64,000 nucleotides of DNA from CAVSRC01 sp963830205 (GCA_963830205.1 CAWHLP010000039.1:1-64000), one strand, 5' to 3'; positions 24,057 through 33,865 are shown, counted from the stretch's first letter. The notes: a model not told the origin generated them from the letters alone. Made by a program: numbers and translations.

Positions 24057-26036
24057 ATGATCCCCGAGCTTGGCCACTTCGCACTGGTGCTGGCGCTGTT
24101 CCTGGCGCTTGCCCAGTCCACCGTTCCCTTCATCGGCGCGCTGAAGCACGACCGCTACCTGACGGCGGTGGCCGCGCCGGCGGCGCTGATGCTGTTCCTG
24201 CTCATCGGCATCTCGTTCGCCGCGCTGGTGCAGGCGCACGTGGTCTCCGACTTCTCGGTGCTGAACGTCGCCGAGAACTCGAACTCGAAGCTGGCGCTCC
24301 TCTACAAGATCACCGGCGTGTGGGGGAACCACGAGGGCTCGATGCTCCTCTGGGTCCTCATCCTGGCGCTGTTCGGCGCGCTGGTCGCCGCCTTCGGCGC
24401 CAACCTGCCCGACCGGTTGAAGGCGCTGGTTCTGTCCGTTCAGGGCTGGATCGCCTTCGCCTTCTTGGCTTTCATCCTCACCACCTCCAATCCCTTCCTG
24501 CGCCTCTCGCCGGCGCCGATCGAGGGCCAGGACTTGAACCCGGTGCTGCAGGACATCGGCTTGGCGATCCATCCGCCGCTCCTCTATCTCGGCTATGTCG
24601 GCTGCTCGATCGCCTTCTCCTTCGCCGTCGCCGCGCTGATCGAGGGGCACATCGACGCCGCCTGGGCGCGCTGGGCGCGGCCGTGGACGCTGGCCGCCTG
24701 GATGTTCCTCACCGTCGGCATCGCCATGGGCTCCTACTGGGCCTATTACGAGCTCGGCTGGGGCGGCTTCTGGTTCTGGGACCCGGTCGAGAACGCCTCG
24801 CTGATGCCGTGGCTGGTGGCGACCGCTCTGCTCCACTCGGCGATCGTCATGGAGAAGCGCGACGCGCTCAAGATCTGGACGATCCTGCTCGCCATCCTGG
24901 CCTTCTCGCTGAGCCTGATCGGCACCTTCCTGGTGCGCTCCGGCGTGCTCACCTCGGTGCACGCCTTCGCCTCGGACCCGACGCGCGGCGTTTTCATCCT
25001 GCTCATTCTCGTGCTGTTCATCGGCGGCGCGTTGACGCTCTTCGCCATGCGCGCCGGGGCGCTGGCGCCGGGCGGGGTCTTCGCGCCGATCAGCCGGGAA
25101 GGGGCGCTCATCGTCAACAACGTGTTCCTGACCGCCGCCGCCGCGACGGTGGTCATCGGCACCCTCTACCCGCTGGCGCTGGAGGCGCTGACCGGCATGC
25201 GCATCTCGGTCGGCGCGCCCTTCTTCAACCTGACCTTCGTGCCGCTGGTGGCGCCGCTGCTTGCCATCGTGCCCTTCGGCCCGATGCTCGCCTGGAAGCG
25301 CGGCGACCTCTATGCCGCCAGCCAGCGGCTGATGCTCGCCTTCGGCATTGCCATCGTCGCGGCAATCGTCGCCGGCGCCTTTGCCGGCTTCCACAATGCC
25401 CTGGCGCTCGCCGGCATCTGGCTGGGCGTCTGGCTGATCGCCGGTGCGCTGTCGGAGCTCGTGCTGCGTACGAAGCTCGGCAGCCTCGCTTTCGCCGACA
25501 GCCTCAGCCGCGCCATCGGCCTGCCGCGCTCGGCCTGGGGCACCACGTTCGCCCATGCCGGCCTCGGCCTGACCGTGCTCGGCATCGTCGCGGTGACCAC
25601 CTGGCAGGGCGAGGTCATCCGCTCCATGAAGCCGGGCGATACCCAGACGCTCGCCGGCTACGAGCTGACGCTCGACGGCTTCGTCCAGCGCGACGGCCAG
25701 AACTACCAGGAGACGGCGGTGAAGTTCACCGTGCGCCAGGGCGGCAACACGGTCGCCGTGATGGAGCCGTCCAAGCGGCGCTTCTCATCGCGCGGCATGG
25801 ACACCACCGAATCGGCGATCCGCACCATCTGGTTCTCCCAGCTCTATCTGTCGATCGGCGACATCGCCGCCGACGGCACGGTGACGGCGCGCCTCTACTG
25901 GAAGCCGCTGGTGACGCTGATCTGGCTGGGGGCGCTGGTCATGGCCTTCGGCGGGTTCTTGTCGCTCAGCGACCGGCGCCTGCGCGTCGGCGCGCCCAAG
26001 CCGGCACGGCGGGCCCAGCCGGTGCCGGCGGAGTAG
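24057..26036 (+). CDS. ccmF: Haem lyase subunit CcmF
   Basis: A 659-residue polytopic CcmF (CycK), with CcmH and CcmI part of the machine that attaches haem to apocytochrome c. The tryptophan-rich WWD region is clear (GNHEGSMLLWVLIL and GWGGFWFWDPVENASLMPWL), with conserved His ligands in AIHPPLLYLGYVG and LLHSAIVMEKR. Many membrane helices follow through the length. The start is at 24057, PELGHFALVLALFLAL being the typical N-terminus. Confidence 0.96.
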   Translation: MIPELGHFALVLALFLALAQSTVPFIGALKHDRYLTAVAAPAALMLFLLIGISFAALVQAHVVSDFSVLNVAENSNSKLALLYKITGVWGNHEGSMLLWVLILALFGALVAAFGANLPDRLKALVLSVQGWIAFAFLAFILTTSNPFLRLSPAPIEGQDLNPVLQDIGLAIHPPLLYLGYVGCSIAFSFAVAALIEGHIDAAWARWARPWTLAAWMFLTVGIAMGSYWAYYELGWGGFWFWDPVENASLMPWLVATALLHSAIVMEKRDALKIWTILLAILAFSLSLIGTFLVRSGVLTSVHAFASDPTRGVFILLILVLFIGGALTLFAMRAGALAPGGVFAPISREGALIVNNVFLTAAAATVVIGTLYPLALEALTGMRISVGAPFFNLTFVPLVAPLLAIVPFGPMLAWKRGDLYAASQRLMLAFGIAIVAAIVAGAFAGFHNALALAGIWLGVWLIAGALSELVLRTKLGSLAFADSLSRAIGLPRSAWGTTFAHAGLGLTVLGIVAVTTWQGEVIRSMKPGDTQTLAGYELTLDGFVQRDGQNYQETAVKFTVRQGGNTVAVMEPSKRRFSSRGMDTTESAIRTIWFSQLYLSIGDIAADGTVTARLYWKPLVTLIWLGALVMAFGGFLSLSDRRLRVGAPKPARRAQPVPAE

Positions 26037-26038
26037 GC

Positions 26039-26713
26039 ATGAAACAGGTTGTGCGCTTGCTTGCGGCATTCAACCTCCCCCTTGAGGGGAGGTCGAAATC
26101 GGCGAGCTTTGCGATGCCGATTTCGGGAGGGGGTCGTCGCACCGCAGCGCAACAACCCCCTCCCGAAGTTCTCGCCGCTTCGCGCCGCGAACTTCGACCT
26201 CCCCTCAAGGGGGAGGTTGGGCGTGCGCGGCGGGGTTTGGGAAGGTGTCTCGCCTTCCTCGCGCTGCTGGTCACGATCGGCCTGGCCGCTACGGCGCCGG
26301 CGCTTGCCGTCAATCCCGACGAGATGCTGAAGGACCCGGCGCTGGAGGCCCGCGCCCGGGTGTTGTCGGAGCAGCTCCGCTGCCTGGTCTGCCAGAATCA
26401 ATCGATCGATGATTCGGATGCGGCATTGGCGCACGACATCCGCGTCCTGCTGCGCGAGCGGCTGAAGGCGGGCGACAGCGACAGCCAGGCGATCGACTAT
26501 CTGGTTGCCCGCTACGGCGAGTTCATCCTGCTCAAGCCCCGCTTCAACGCCCACACCCTGGCCCTGTGGCTGGTGCCGCCGGGCACCCTCGTCATCGGTG
26601 GGCTGGTGGCTGGCGCCTTCTACTGGAAGCGGCGCAAGCGGCCGGCGGAGCCCAAGCCGCTCGATGCGGCGGAGAGCGCCGATCTGCAGCGGCTTTTGTC
26701 CGAAGACGGCTGA
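26039..26713 (+). CDS. ccmH: CcmH (CycL) with repeat inserted ahead of the signal peptide core
   Basis: A 224-residue CcmH, a periplasmic membrane-anchored thiol-reducing partner. The mature domain has the CxxC motif (LRCLVCQNQSIDDSDAALAH, RVLLRERLKAGDSDSQAIDY) and a C-terminal anchor (LWLVPPGTLVIGGLVAGAFY). The N-terminus is odd: MKQVVRLLAAF is followed by about 50 residues encoded by a palindromic repeat (26070-26222), and only then by the hydrophobic signal core RCLAFLALLVTIGLAATAPA at about residues 70-90. The repeat is in frame and has no stop. The start two bases after the ccmF stop is the normal one, so the repeat probably inserted into the signal peptide n-region. Confidence 0.92.
   Translation: MKQVVRLLAAFNLPLEGRSKSASFAMPISGGGRRTAAQQPPPEVLAASRRELRPPLKGEVGRARRGLGRCLAFLALLVTIGLAATAPALAVNPDEMLKDPALEARARVLSEQLRCLVCQNQSIDDSDAALAHDIRVLLRERLKAGDSDSQAIDYLVARYGEFILLKPRFNAHTLALWLVPPGTLVIGGLVAGAFYWKRRKRPAEPKPLDAAESADLQRLLSEDG
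26070..26222. repeat. Palindromic repeat inside ccmH
   Basis: The outer arms are AACCTCCCCCTTGAGGGGAG and CTCCCCTCAAGGGGGAGGTT. The inner part has GAAATCGGCGAGC / GCCGATTTC, GGGAGGGGGTCGTCG and CCCCCTCCCGAAG, and a GTTCTCGCCGCTTCGCGCCGCGAAC-like hairpin. It is 153 bp and a multiple of three, so the ccmH frame is preserved. Confidence 0.85.
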
Positions 26714-26736
26714 AAAACCGCCAAATTCTTCGCAAC

Positions 26737-26752
26737 ATTACTGAAATGTAAT
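26737..26752. promoter_or_regulatory. Inverted repeat upstream of the DegP gene
   Basis: ATTAC-N6-GTAAT lies about 110 bases before the protease start, in the only A/T-rich part of the ccmH-degP gap. It could be an operator for a two-component regulator, but no binding protein can be named from the sequence. Confidence 0.3.
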
Positions 26753-26860
26753 GGCGCCGACAGCGGCCCGTAAGGTCGCCATCCCCATAGTCCTTGTCAA
26801 CGCGGCGCCTGCAAGCGGGGATGGTGCCGGTCGAAGGAACGAAAAGGACGGAGACTTCGA

Positions 26861-28393
26861 ATGATGAGCCCCATCTCTCCCAAGAATGGCAGGAACCTGC
26901 GCGCGCTTGCGCTGGGTGGCACTGCGCTGGCGCTTGTGCTGGCGGGTGGCATTCTTGGCGGTTCGCTCGATCTCGTGCGACCGACCCCCGCTCTCGCCGA
27001 TCCGGTACAGGTCCAGAGCGTCCAGATCCCGAGCTTCGCCGATCTGGTCCAGAAGGTCAGCCCGGCCGTGGTCAGCGTCCGCGTCAAGGACAAGCAGCCC
27101 CAGCTCTCGGCCGACCAGCAGGACTTCCCCTTCCAGTTTCAGCCCGGTTCGCCGATGGAACGCTTCTTCCGGCAGTTCCGTCAGATGAACCCCAACGGCA
27201 ACGGCAACAACGACAACCAGCAGCAGCAGCCGCGCAGCTTCTCCATGAGCCTGGGCTCCGGCTTCTTCATCTCTGAAGACGGCTACCTGGTTACCAACAA
27301 CCACGTCGTCGACAACGGCTCCTCCTTCACCGTCGTGCTTGACGACGGCACCGAGCTGCCGGCCAAGGTGATCGGCACCGACGACAAGACCGACCTGGCG
27401 CTGCTCAAGGTCGACGATCCCGGCCACAAGTTCCCCTACGTCAAGTTTGCCGACAGCAAGCCGCGCGTCGGCGACTGGGTGGTCGCGGTCGGCAATCCCT
27501 TCGGCCTCGGTGGTACGGTCACCGCCGGCATCGTTTCGGCGGAAGGTCGCCAGATCGGCGGGCCGTATGACGACTACATCCAGATCGACGCGCCGGTGAA
27601 CCGCGGCAATTCCGGCGGTCCGACCTTCGACACCAACGGCAACGTCATCGGCGTCAACACGGCCATCTACTCGCCGTCGGGCGGCAGCGTCGGCATCGCC
27701 TTCGACATCCCCGCCCAGACCGTCTCGGCCGTCGTCAACGACCTGATGCAGCACGGCTCGGTGGTGCGCGGCTGGCTCGGCGTCCAGATCCAGTCGGTCG
27801 ACCAGGGCATTGCCGACAGCCTCGGCCTCAAGCAGGCGGAAGGCGCCATCGTCGGCGAAGTCACCGACGGCAGCCCGGCGCAGAAGGCGGGCTTCCAGGT
27901 CGGCGACGCGATCACCGCGGTCAACGGCCAGCCGGTCAAGGACTCGCGCGATCTCGCCCTGCGCATTTCGCAGATGAACCCCGGCAGCAAGGTGACCGTC
28001 ACCTACTGGCGCGGCGGCACCAGCCATGATGCCGAGGTGACGCTGGGCACGCTGCCCGCGACCCAGGTGGCCGCGGCCGACCAGGGCAACGGCGGCAAGC
28101 AGGCGGCGCCGACGGCGGCGCTCAGCGACTTCGGCCTGACGCTCAGCCCCGACGCCAATGGCCAGGACGGCGGCGTCGTGATCGCCGACGTCGATCCGAC
28201 GGGCCAGGCGGCCGAGCACGGCCTGCAGCCGGGTGATGTGATCCTTTCGGTCGGTGCCACGTCGGTGACCACGCCGGCCGAGGTTGAAAAGATGGTGGCA
28301 GACGCCAAGGCCGGTGGCCACAAGGCGGTGCTGCTCAGAATCAAGTCCGGCGACCAGACCCAGTTCGTGGCCCTGACGTTCGCACAGACTTGA
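26861..28393 (+). CDS. degP: DegP/HtrA-type periplasmic serine protease
   Basis: A 510-residue Do-family protease/chaperone for misfolded periplasmic proteins. It has a signal peptide, then the trypsin-like domain with triad H148 (VTNNHVVDNG), D178 (KTDLALLKV) and S251 (NRGNSGGP), and two PDZ domains (GWLGVQIQSVDQGIADSLGL; FGLTLSPDANGQDGGVVIAD). A Q-rich linker is present near residue 120 (NGNNDNQQQQP). It lies downstream of ccmH as in other Rhizobiales and upstream of a clear terminator. Confidence 0.95.
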   Translation: MMSPISPKNGRNLRALALGGTALALVLAGGILGGSLDLVRPTPALADPVQVQSVQIPSFADLVQKVSPAVVSVRVKDKQPQLSADQQDFPFQFQPGSPMERFFRQFRQMNPNGNGNNDNQQQQPRSFSMSLGSGFFISEDGYLVTNNHVVDNGSSFTVVLDDGTELPAKVIGTDDKTDLALLKVDDPGHKFPYVKFADSKPRVGDWVVAVGNPFGLGGTVTAGIVSAEGRQIGGPYDDYIQIDAPVNRGNSGGPTFDTNGNVIGVNTAIYSPSGGSVGIAFDIPAQTVSAVVNDLMQHGSVVRGWLGVQIQSVDQGIADSLGLKQAEGAIVGEVTDGSPAQKAGFQVGDAITAVNGQPVKDSRDLALRISQMNPGSKVTVTYWRGGTSHDAEVTLGTLPATQVAAADQGNGGKQAAPTAALSDFGLTLSPDANGQDGGVVIADVDPTGQAAEHGLQPGDVILSVGATSVTTPAEVEKMVADAKAGGHKAVLLRIKSGDQTQFVALTFAQT

Positions 28394-28450
28394 CCAACGC
28401 GAGAGGCGGAAGCGCTCTATCGTCGCCCCGAGACTTCCGCTTGTGCGCGG

Positions 28451-28486
28451 ACGGCAGGCCGGCCCCCCGGCCTGCCGTTCTTCTTT
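28451..28486 (+). terminator. Rho-independent terminator after degP
   Basis: A perfect 12-bp stem (ACGGCAGGCCGG / CCGGCCTGCCGT) with a CCCC loop is followed by a T-rich tract TCTTCTTTC. It ends the degP transcript. The remaining part of 28394-28797 holds no gene that I can support, only a small GTACCCCCGGTAC hairpin at about 28698 and the presumed promoter of the next operon. Confidence 0.85.
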
Positions 28487-28797
28487 CTGGGGCTGCATAA
28501 ATCGCAATCCGCGATGAGAGCCTTCCCCGACCAGATGGGACCAATTCCGTTTCTCGACCGGCGCGGCGATCCGGCGTCGAGCCCGGCGATGGGCGATGTG
28601 GGGCATCGGGCGAGCCGGGATCGGCGTCGGGCGCCCGCCGGCCGGAAACCCGAAGGGACGGGCGCTTTTGCGCCACTATCGTCGCCGTCGGTCTCGGCCG
28701 TACCCCCGGTACGACCTCGACCGCCGGCTCGATCCTGTCGCAAAATCGCTCCGTCGGAATGGTTCAATCTGATCGGGAAAGGCTCTAACTTGGCGCC

Positions 28798-29478
28798 ATG
28801 CGTATTCTTCTGATCGAGGACGACCGCGAGGCGGCCGCCTACCTCTCCAAGGCCTTGCGCGAAGCGGGCCATGTTCCTGACCACGCCGCCGACGGCGAGG
28901 CCGGCGCCGCCATGGCCAGCGACGGCGGCTACGACGTGCTGGTCGTCGACCGCATGCTGCCCAAACGCGACGGGCTGTCGATCGTCGAGGAGCTGCGCAA
29001 GCGCGGCGACCAGACGCCGGCACTGTTCCTCTCCGCCCTCGGCCAGGTCGACGACCGCGTCGCCGGGCTGCGCGCCGGCGGCGACGACTATCTCGCCAAG
29101 CCCTATGCCTTCTCCGAGCTGCTCGCCCGCGTCGAGGCGCTCGGCCGCCGGCAGAAGCCGGGCACCGCCGAGACCGTCTACCGCGTCGGCGACCTCGAGC
29201 TCGACCGGCTCGGCCACACCGTCACCCGCTCGAGCCAGGTGATTCCGTTGCAGCCGCGCGAGTTCCGCCTGCTCGAATACCTGATGAAGAATGCCGGCCA
29301 GGTGGTCACCCGCACCATGCTGCTCGAAAACGTCTGGGATTATCACTTCGATCCGCAGACCAATGTCATCGACGTGCATGTCTCGCGTCTGCGCGCCAAG
29401 ATCGACAAAGGCTTCGGCGAGCCGCTGCTGCATACCGTGCGTGGTGCCGGATACATGATCCGTGACGCCACTCGGTAA
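28798..29478 (+). CDS. OmpR-family response regulator
   Basis: A 226-residue response regulator: acidic pocket IEDDRE, phosphoacceptor D51 (VVDRMLP), the Lys of DYLAKPYAF, then a winged helix (QPREFRLLEYLMKNAGQVVT, RLRAKIDKGFGEPLLHTVRG). The end of the gene overlaps the GTG start of the kinase. The ligand sensed and target genes are unknown. Position ahead of glnE is seen in other Rhizobiales. Confidence 0.9.
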   Translation: MRILLIEDDREAAAYLSKALREAGHVPDHAADGEAGAAMASDGGYDVLVVDRMLPKRDGLSIVEELRKRGDQTPALFLSALGQVDDRVAGLRAGGDDYLAKPYAFSELLARVEALGRRQKPGTAETVYRVGDLELDRLGHTVTRSSQVIPLQPREFRLLEYLMKNAGQVVTRTMLLENVWDYHFDPQTNVIDVHVSRLRAKIDKGFGEPLLHTVRGAGYMIRDATR

Positions 29479-30850
29479 GGTCGTCCGCACCACCGCCTTC
29501 AAGCTGTCGGCGATCTATATCGCTGTCTTCACCATCTTCGCCGTCGCCTTCGTCGTCTACATCTCCTACGCCACCGACCAGGTGCTCACCGAGCAGCTGC
29601 GCGAGACCATCGCCGCCGACCTCTCGGGCCTTGCCGATCAGGCGCGCTCCGGCGGGCTGGTCGGCCTGGTCGACGCCATTGAGGCGCGCAGCCGCCAGCC
29701 CGGCGCCAGCCTCTACCTGATCACCGATGCCTCCAAGCACCCGCTCGCCGGCAACGTCTCCGACGTGCCGCAGAGCCTTCTCGATCAGGCGAGCAGCAAT
29801 CCCATCATCGTCAGCTACAAGCGTTTTCCCGGCGAGCGCCAGGACCATTTCGCCCTCGTCCAGCTCGTCAATCTGCCCGGCGGCTACCACATGCTGGTCG
29901 GCCGCGACCTCGGCGAGCGCGAGCAGTTCCGCCGCATCGTCGCCCAGGCGCTGGCCTGGGCGCTGGCGCTGATGGTCGGCCTGGCGGCGCTCTCCTGGGT
30001 GTTCGTCAGCCGGCGGGTGCTCAAGCGCATCGATTCGCTCTCGGCGTCGAGCCGCCAGATCATGAACGGCGACCTTTCCGGCCGCCTCGAGGTGACCGGC
30101 AGCGGCGACGAGTTCGACCGCCTGGCCGACAGCTTGAACGCCATGCTCGAACGCATCGAGCACCTGCTCTACGGCCTCAAGGACGTCTCCGACAACATCG
30201 CGCACGACCTGAAGACGCCGCTGACGCGGCTGCGCAACCGCGTCGAGGGGGCGCTCGCCGGCGCTGCCGACAGCGACAAGTACCGCTCGGCCCTGGAGGC
30301 AACCATCGAGGAGTCCGACGGGCTCATCCAGACCTTCAACGCGCTCCTGATGATCGCGCGCATCGAGGCGGGCTCGCCCGACGGCGCCATGACCGAGCTC
30401 GATTCGCGCGAGATCGTTCAGGATGTCGCCGACCTCTACGAGCCGGTGGCCGAGGAGAGCGGCGTCGAGCTCAAGGTCGAGACGCCCGAGGGGGTCACCT
30501 TCAAGGGCAGCCGCGAGCTGCTCGGCCAGGCGCTTGCCAACCTGATCGACAACGCCATCAAGTATGGCGAGGCCCGCGGCCCCGAGACCACGCCGCGAAT
30601 CACGATTTCCACCGCCCGCGACGGCGACAATATCGTCTTCGCCGTCGCCGATAACGGGCCGGGCATTCCCGAGGAGGACCGTGAGCGCGTCCTCCAGCGC
30701 TTCGTGCGCCTGGAGAAAAGCCGTTCACAGCCGGGCAGTGGGCTGGGTTTGAGTCTTGTCGCGGCGGTCGCGCGCCTGCACCATGGGACCCTCGAACTCG
30801 GCGACGGCAAGCCGGGTCTCGTCGTCACCATTCGGTTGCCGTTGAAATGA
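29462..30850 (+). CDS. Sensor histidine kinase paired with the upstream regulator
   Basis: A 462-residue kinase starting at a GTG inside the regulator gene. It has a membrane helix (LSAIYIAVFTIFAVAFVVYI), a periplasmic loop of about 130 residues, a second helix (ALAWALALMVGLAALSWVFV), HAMP, the phosphoacceptor His in NIAHDLKTPLTRLRNRVE, and an ATPase domain with NLIDNAIKYG, ADNGPGIPEED and GSGLGLSLV. It is separated from glnE by six bases, suggesting one transcript. Confidence 0.9.
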   Translation: MTPLGKVVRTTAFKLSAIYIAVFTIFAVAFVVYISYATDQVLTEQLRETIAADLSGLADQARSGGLVGLVDAIEARSRQPGASLYLITDASKHPLAGNVSDVPQSLLDQASSNPIIVSYKRFPGERQDHFALVQLVNLPGGYHMLVGRDLGEREQFRRIVAQALAWALALMVGLAALSWVFVSRRVLKRIDSLSASSRQIMNGDLSGRLEVTGSGDEFDRLADSLNAMLERIEHLLYGLKDVSDNIAHDLKTPLTRLRNRVEGALAGAADSDKYRSALEATIEESDGLIQTFNALLMIARIEAGSPDGAMTELDSREIVQDVADLYEPVAEESGVELKVETPEGVTFKGSRELLGQALANLIDNAIKYGEARGPETTPRITISTARDGDNIVFAVADNGPGIPEEDRERVLQRFVRLEKSRSQPGSGLGLSLVAAVARLHHGTLELGDGKPGLVVTIRLPLK

Positions 30851-30856
30851 GCGCGG

Positions 30857-33800
30857 ATGACCACCGCCAAGGGGAAGCGCCGGGGCAAGCCTGAGCCTTC
30901 CAAGAAACCCGCCACCGGCAAGACGCTCGCCGAACGCATCCGGCCGCGGCTGAAACCCGCGAACGCCGCGCGGACGAAGGTGCGGACGGCTGAACTGACG
31001 GCGGCCGCCGAAGCCGCCGGCAGTGGCAAGGCCGTGGCCGACGCGCTGTCGCAGCCGGGCATTGCCGCTTTCATCGCCGGGGTCATGGACTGCGCCCCCT
31101 TCCTGCGCGGCCTCATGCTCGACGATCCCGCCCGGCTGGCGAAGCTGCTTGCCGCCGATCCCGCCGCCCGCATGCGCCGGCTTGCCGCCGCTACCGGCCG
31201 CGCCTGGAAGAGGGCAAGCGCGGCGGAGGTGATGGCGAAGCTGAGGCACGGCCGCCAGGAGGCGGCGCTTCTGACTGCGCTTGCCGATCTCGGCGGTGCC
31301 TGGGACGTGGTCCAGGTGACGGCGGCGCTCACCGCCTTCGCCGACGCCGCGGTGGGGGCGGCGGTGCGCTTCATCCTCACCGAGACCGCCGCGGCCGGCC
31401 GCATCACGCTTCTCAATCCCGACAGGCCGGAGGAGGGCAGCGGCTGGATCGTCCTCGGCATGGGCAAGTTCGGCGCCGGCGAGCTCAACTATTCCAGCGA
31501 CATCGACCTGATCGTGCTCTTCGACCGCGATGTGGCGCGCGTGAGCGAGGCGGTGGAGCCGCAGGTTCTGTTCGTGCGCATGACCCAGCGGCTGGTCGCC
31601 CTGCTCCAGGAGCACACCGCCGACGGCTACGTCTTCCGCACCGACCTGCGCCTGAGGCCCGACCCCGGCGCGACCAACATCGCCATGTCGACCGAGGCGG
31701 CGCTGCAATACTACGAGAGCTTCGGCCAGAACTGGGAGCGCGCGGCGCTGATCAAGGCGCGCACGGTCGCCGGTGACAGCGCGGCCGGCGCCGCCTTCCT
31801 CGCCGGCTTGACCCCCTACATCTGGCGCAAGTACCTGGATTTTGCCGCGATCGCCGACATCCATTCGATCAAGCGCCAGATCCACGACCATCGCGGCCAT
31901 GCGGCGGTGGCGGTCGCCGGCCACAACATCAAGCTCGGCCGTGGCGGCATCCGCGAGATCGAGTTCTTCGTCCAGACCCAGCAGTTGATCGCCGGCGGCC
32001 GCCAGCCCGAACTCAGGGGGCTGCGCACGCTCGACACGCTGAAGGCGTTGGCGAAGTTCGGCTGGATCGACGCCGCCACCCGCGACGAGTTGAGCGCCGC
32101 CTATGGCGAATTGCGCAAGATCGAGCATTGCCTGCAGATGGTGAACGATGCCCAGACCCACACCCTGCCGGACGATGCGGAGGGCCTGGCGCTCACCGCG
32201 CGCATGGCGGGTTATGGCAACGCCGCCGCCTTCGAGAAGGCAGTGCGGAAGACGCTGACCACCGTGCGCGACCGTTACGCGGCGCTGTTCGAGACCGCGC
32301 CGTCGTTGACCTCGTCGGGCGGCAGCCTGTCGTTCACCGGCGACGCCGACGATCCCGAGACGCTGGCGACGCTCGCCGCGCTCGGCTACCGCAATCCGGC
32401 CGAGATCAGCCGCACCATCAGCGGCTGGCACTTCGGCCGCTATCCGGCCATGCGCTCGGCCAGCGCCCGCGAGCGGCTGACCGAGTTCGTGCCGGTGCTG
32501 CTTCAGGCGCTGGCCGGCGGCGAGGGCGCCGATGCGGCCTTCGCCGCTTTCGACCGCTTCCTCAGCCGCATGCCGGCCGGCGTCCAGCTCTTCTCGCTGC
32601 TGCAGTCGAATACCGGCCTGCTCAACCTGCTGGTGTCGGTGCTGGCGGCGGCGCCGCGCCTGGCCGAAACCATCGTGCGCCGTACCCATGTGATGGATGC
32701 GCTGCTCGACCCGGCCTTCTTCGGCTCGCTGCCCGACGCCGCTTTGCTCACCCAGCGCCTCAAGGAGACGCTGGGCGAGGCGCGCGACTTCGAGGACGTG
32801 CTCGACCGCGCCCGCATCTTCGGCCAGGAGCAGCAGTTCCTCATCGGCGTGCGGGTGCTCGCCGGCACGGTGAGCGTGCGCCAGGCGGGCTATGCCTACA
32901 GCGACCTTGCCGACGTGCTGCTGGCGGCGGTGCTCGACGCCACGATCCACGAGTTCGAGCGGGTGCATGGCAGGATGAAGCGCGGCGCCGTGGCACTGGT
33001 CGCCATGGGCAAGCTCGGCGGCCGCGAGATGACCGCGACCTCGGACGTCGATCTCATCCTGCTCTACGATTTCGACGAGGCGGCGCCGCAGTCGAGCGGC
33101 CAGCGCTCCCTGCACGGATCGCAGTACTACACGCGGCTGACCCAGCGGCTGGTGGCGGCGCTTTCGGCGCCAACCGCCGAAGGCACGCTCTATTCGGTCG
33201 ACTTCCGCCTGCGCCCGTCCGGCAAGTCGGGACCGCTGGCCACCCACATCGAAGCCTTCGCCGCCTATCAGGCAAAGGACGCCTGGACGTGGGAGCGCAT
33301 GGCGCTCACCCGCGCCCGCGTCGTTGCCGGCGACCGCAAGCTGATGAAGCGCGCCGGCGATGACATCCGCGCGATCCTCACCCAATCGCGCGACGCCAAG
33401 AAGACCATCGCCGACATCGCGGAGATGCGGGCGATGGTCGAGGAAGCCAAGGGCGGCGAGGGCGCCTGGGACCTCAAGCAGGCGCCGGGCGGCATCGTCG
33501 ACATCGAGTTCATCGCCCAGGCGCTGCTCCTCACCAACGCCCACCGCCGTCCCGCCCTGATCGCGACCGAGACGGAAGCGATGCTCTCCGCGGCCGCCGC
33601 CGCCGGCGTGCTCAAGCCGGACGATGCCGCCGTTCTCCAGCCGGCGCTCGGCCTCTATCAGGCGCTCATCCAGATGATCCGCCTCTGCCTCGACACGCCG
33701 TTCAACCCGGAAACGGCGCCGCGCGCCCTGCTCGACCGGCTGGCGCAGGCGGGCGAACTGCCCGATTTCGCCACGCTCGATGCCCATGTGCGGGCGACCG

Positions 33801-33865
33801 AGAAGTCCGTTCGCACAATCTTCGAACGGCTCATCGGAAGAGTGCTGGAAAAGCCCGCGTCATAG
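30857..33865 (+). CDS. glnE: Glutamine synthetase adenylyltransferase/deadenylylase
   Basis: A 1002-residue bifunctional GlnE that adds and removes AMP on glutamine synthetase according to nitrogen status, with PII input. Two nucleotidyltransferase domains are visible: the deadenylylase half with GAGELNYSSDIDLIVLFD at about residue 206 and the adenylylase half with REMTATSDVDLILLYDFDEA at about residue 725. GIREIEFFVQTQQLIAGG and GGIVDIEFIAQALLL are conserved helices. Length and order are normal and no frameshift is present in 3 kb. Confidence 0.96.
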   Translation: MTTAKGKRRGKPEPSKKPATGKTLAERIRPRLKPANAARTKVRTAELTAAAEAAGSGKAVADALSQPGIAAFIAGVMDCAPFLRGLMLDDPARLAKLLAADPAARMRRLAAATGRAWKRASAAEVMAKLRHGRQEAALLTALADLGGAWDVVQVTAALTAFADAAVGAAVRFILTETAAAGRITLLNPDRPEEGSGWIVLGMGKFGAGELNYSSDIDLIVLFDRDVARVSEAVEPQVLFVRMTQRLVALLQEHTADGYVFRTDLRLRPDPGATNIAMSTEAALQYYESFGQNWERAALIKARTVAGDSAAGAAFLAGLTPYIWRKYLDFAAIADIHSIKRQIHDHRGHAAVAVAGHNIKLGRGGIREIEFFVQTQQLIAGGRQPELRGLRTLDTLKALAKFGWIDAATRDELSAAYGELRKIEHCLQMVNDAQTHTLPDDAEGLALTARMAGYGNAAAFEKAVRKTLTTVRDRYAALFETAPSLTSSGGSLSFTGDADDPETLATLAALGYRNPAEISRTISGWHFGRYPAMRSASARERLTEFVPVLLQALAGGEGADAAFAAFDRFLSRMPAGVQLFSLLQSNTGLLNLLVSVLAAAPRLAETIVRRTHVMDALLDPAFFGSLPDAALLTQRLKETLGEARDFEDVLDRARIFGQEQQFLIGVRVLAGTVSVRQAGYAYSDLADVLLAAVLDATIHEFERVHGRMKRGAVALVAMGKLGGREMTATSDVDLILLYDFDEAAPQSSGQRSLHGSQYYTRLTQRLVAALSAPTAEGTLYSVDFRLRPSGKSGPLATHIEAFAAYQAKDAWTWERMALTRARVVAGDRKLMKRAGDDIRAILTQSRDAKKTIADIAEMRAMVEEAKGGEGAWDLKQAPGGIVDIEFIAQALLLTNAHRRPALIATETEAMLSAAAAAGVLKPDDAAVLQPALGLYQALIQMIRLCLDTPFNPETAPRALLDRLAQAGELPDFATLDAHVRATEKSVRTIFERLIGRVLEKPAS

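Noticed and set aside
23805..25556. 583-codon - strand frame over ccmF
   Set aside because: Highly charged, low-complexity product, antisense to a well-conserved haem lyase gene.
30725..33787. 1020-codon open frame on the - strand over glnE
   Set aside because: It has no recognisable domain, is rich in Arg/Gly/Ala/His, and mirrors the codon bias of glnE exactly.
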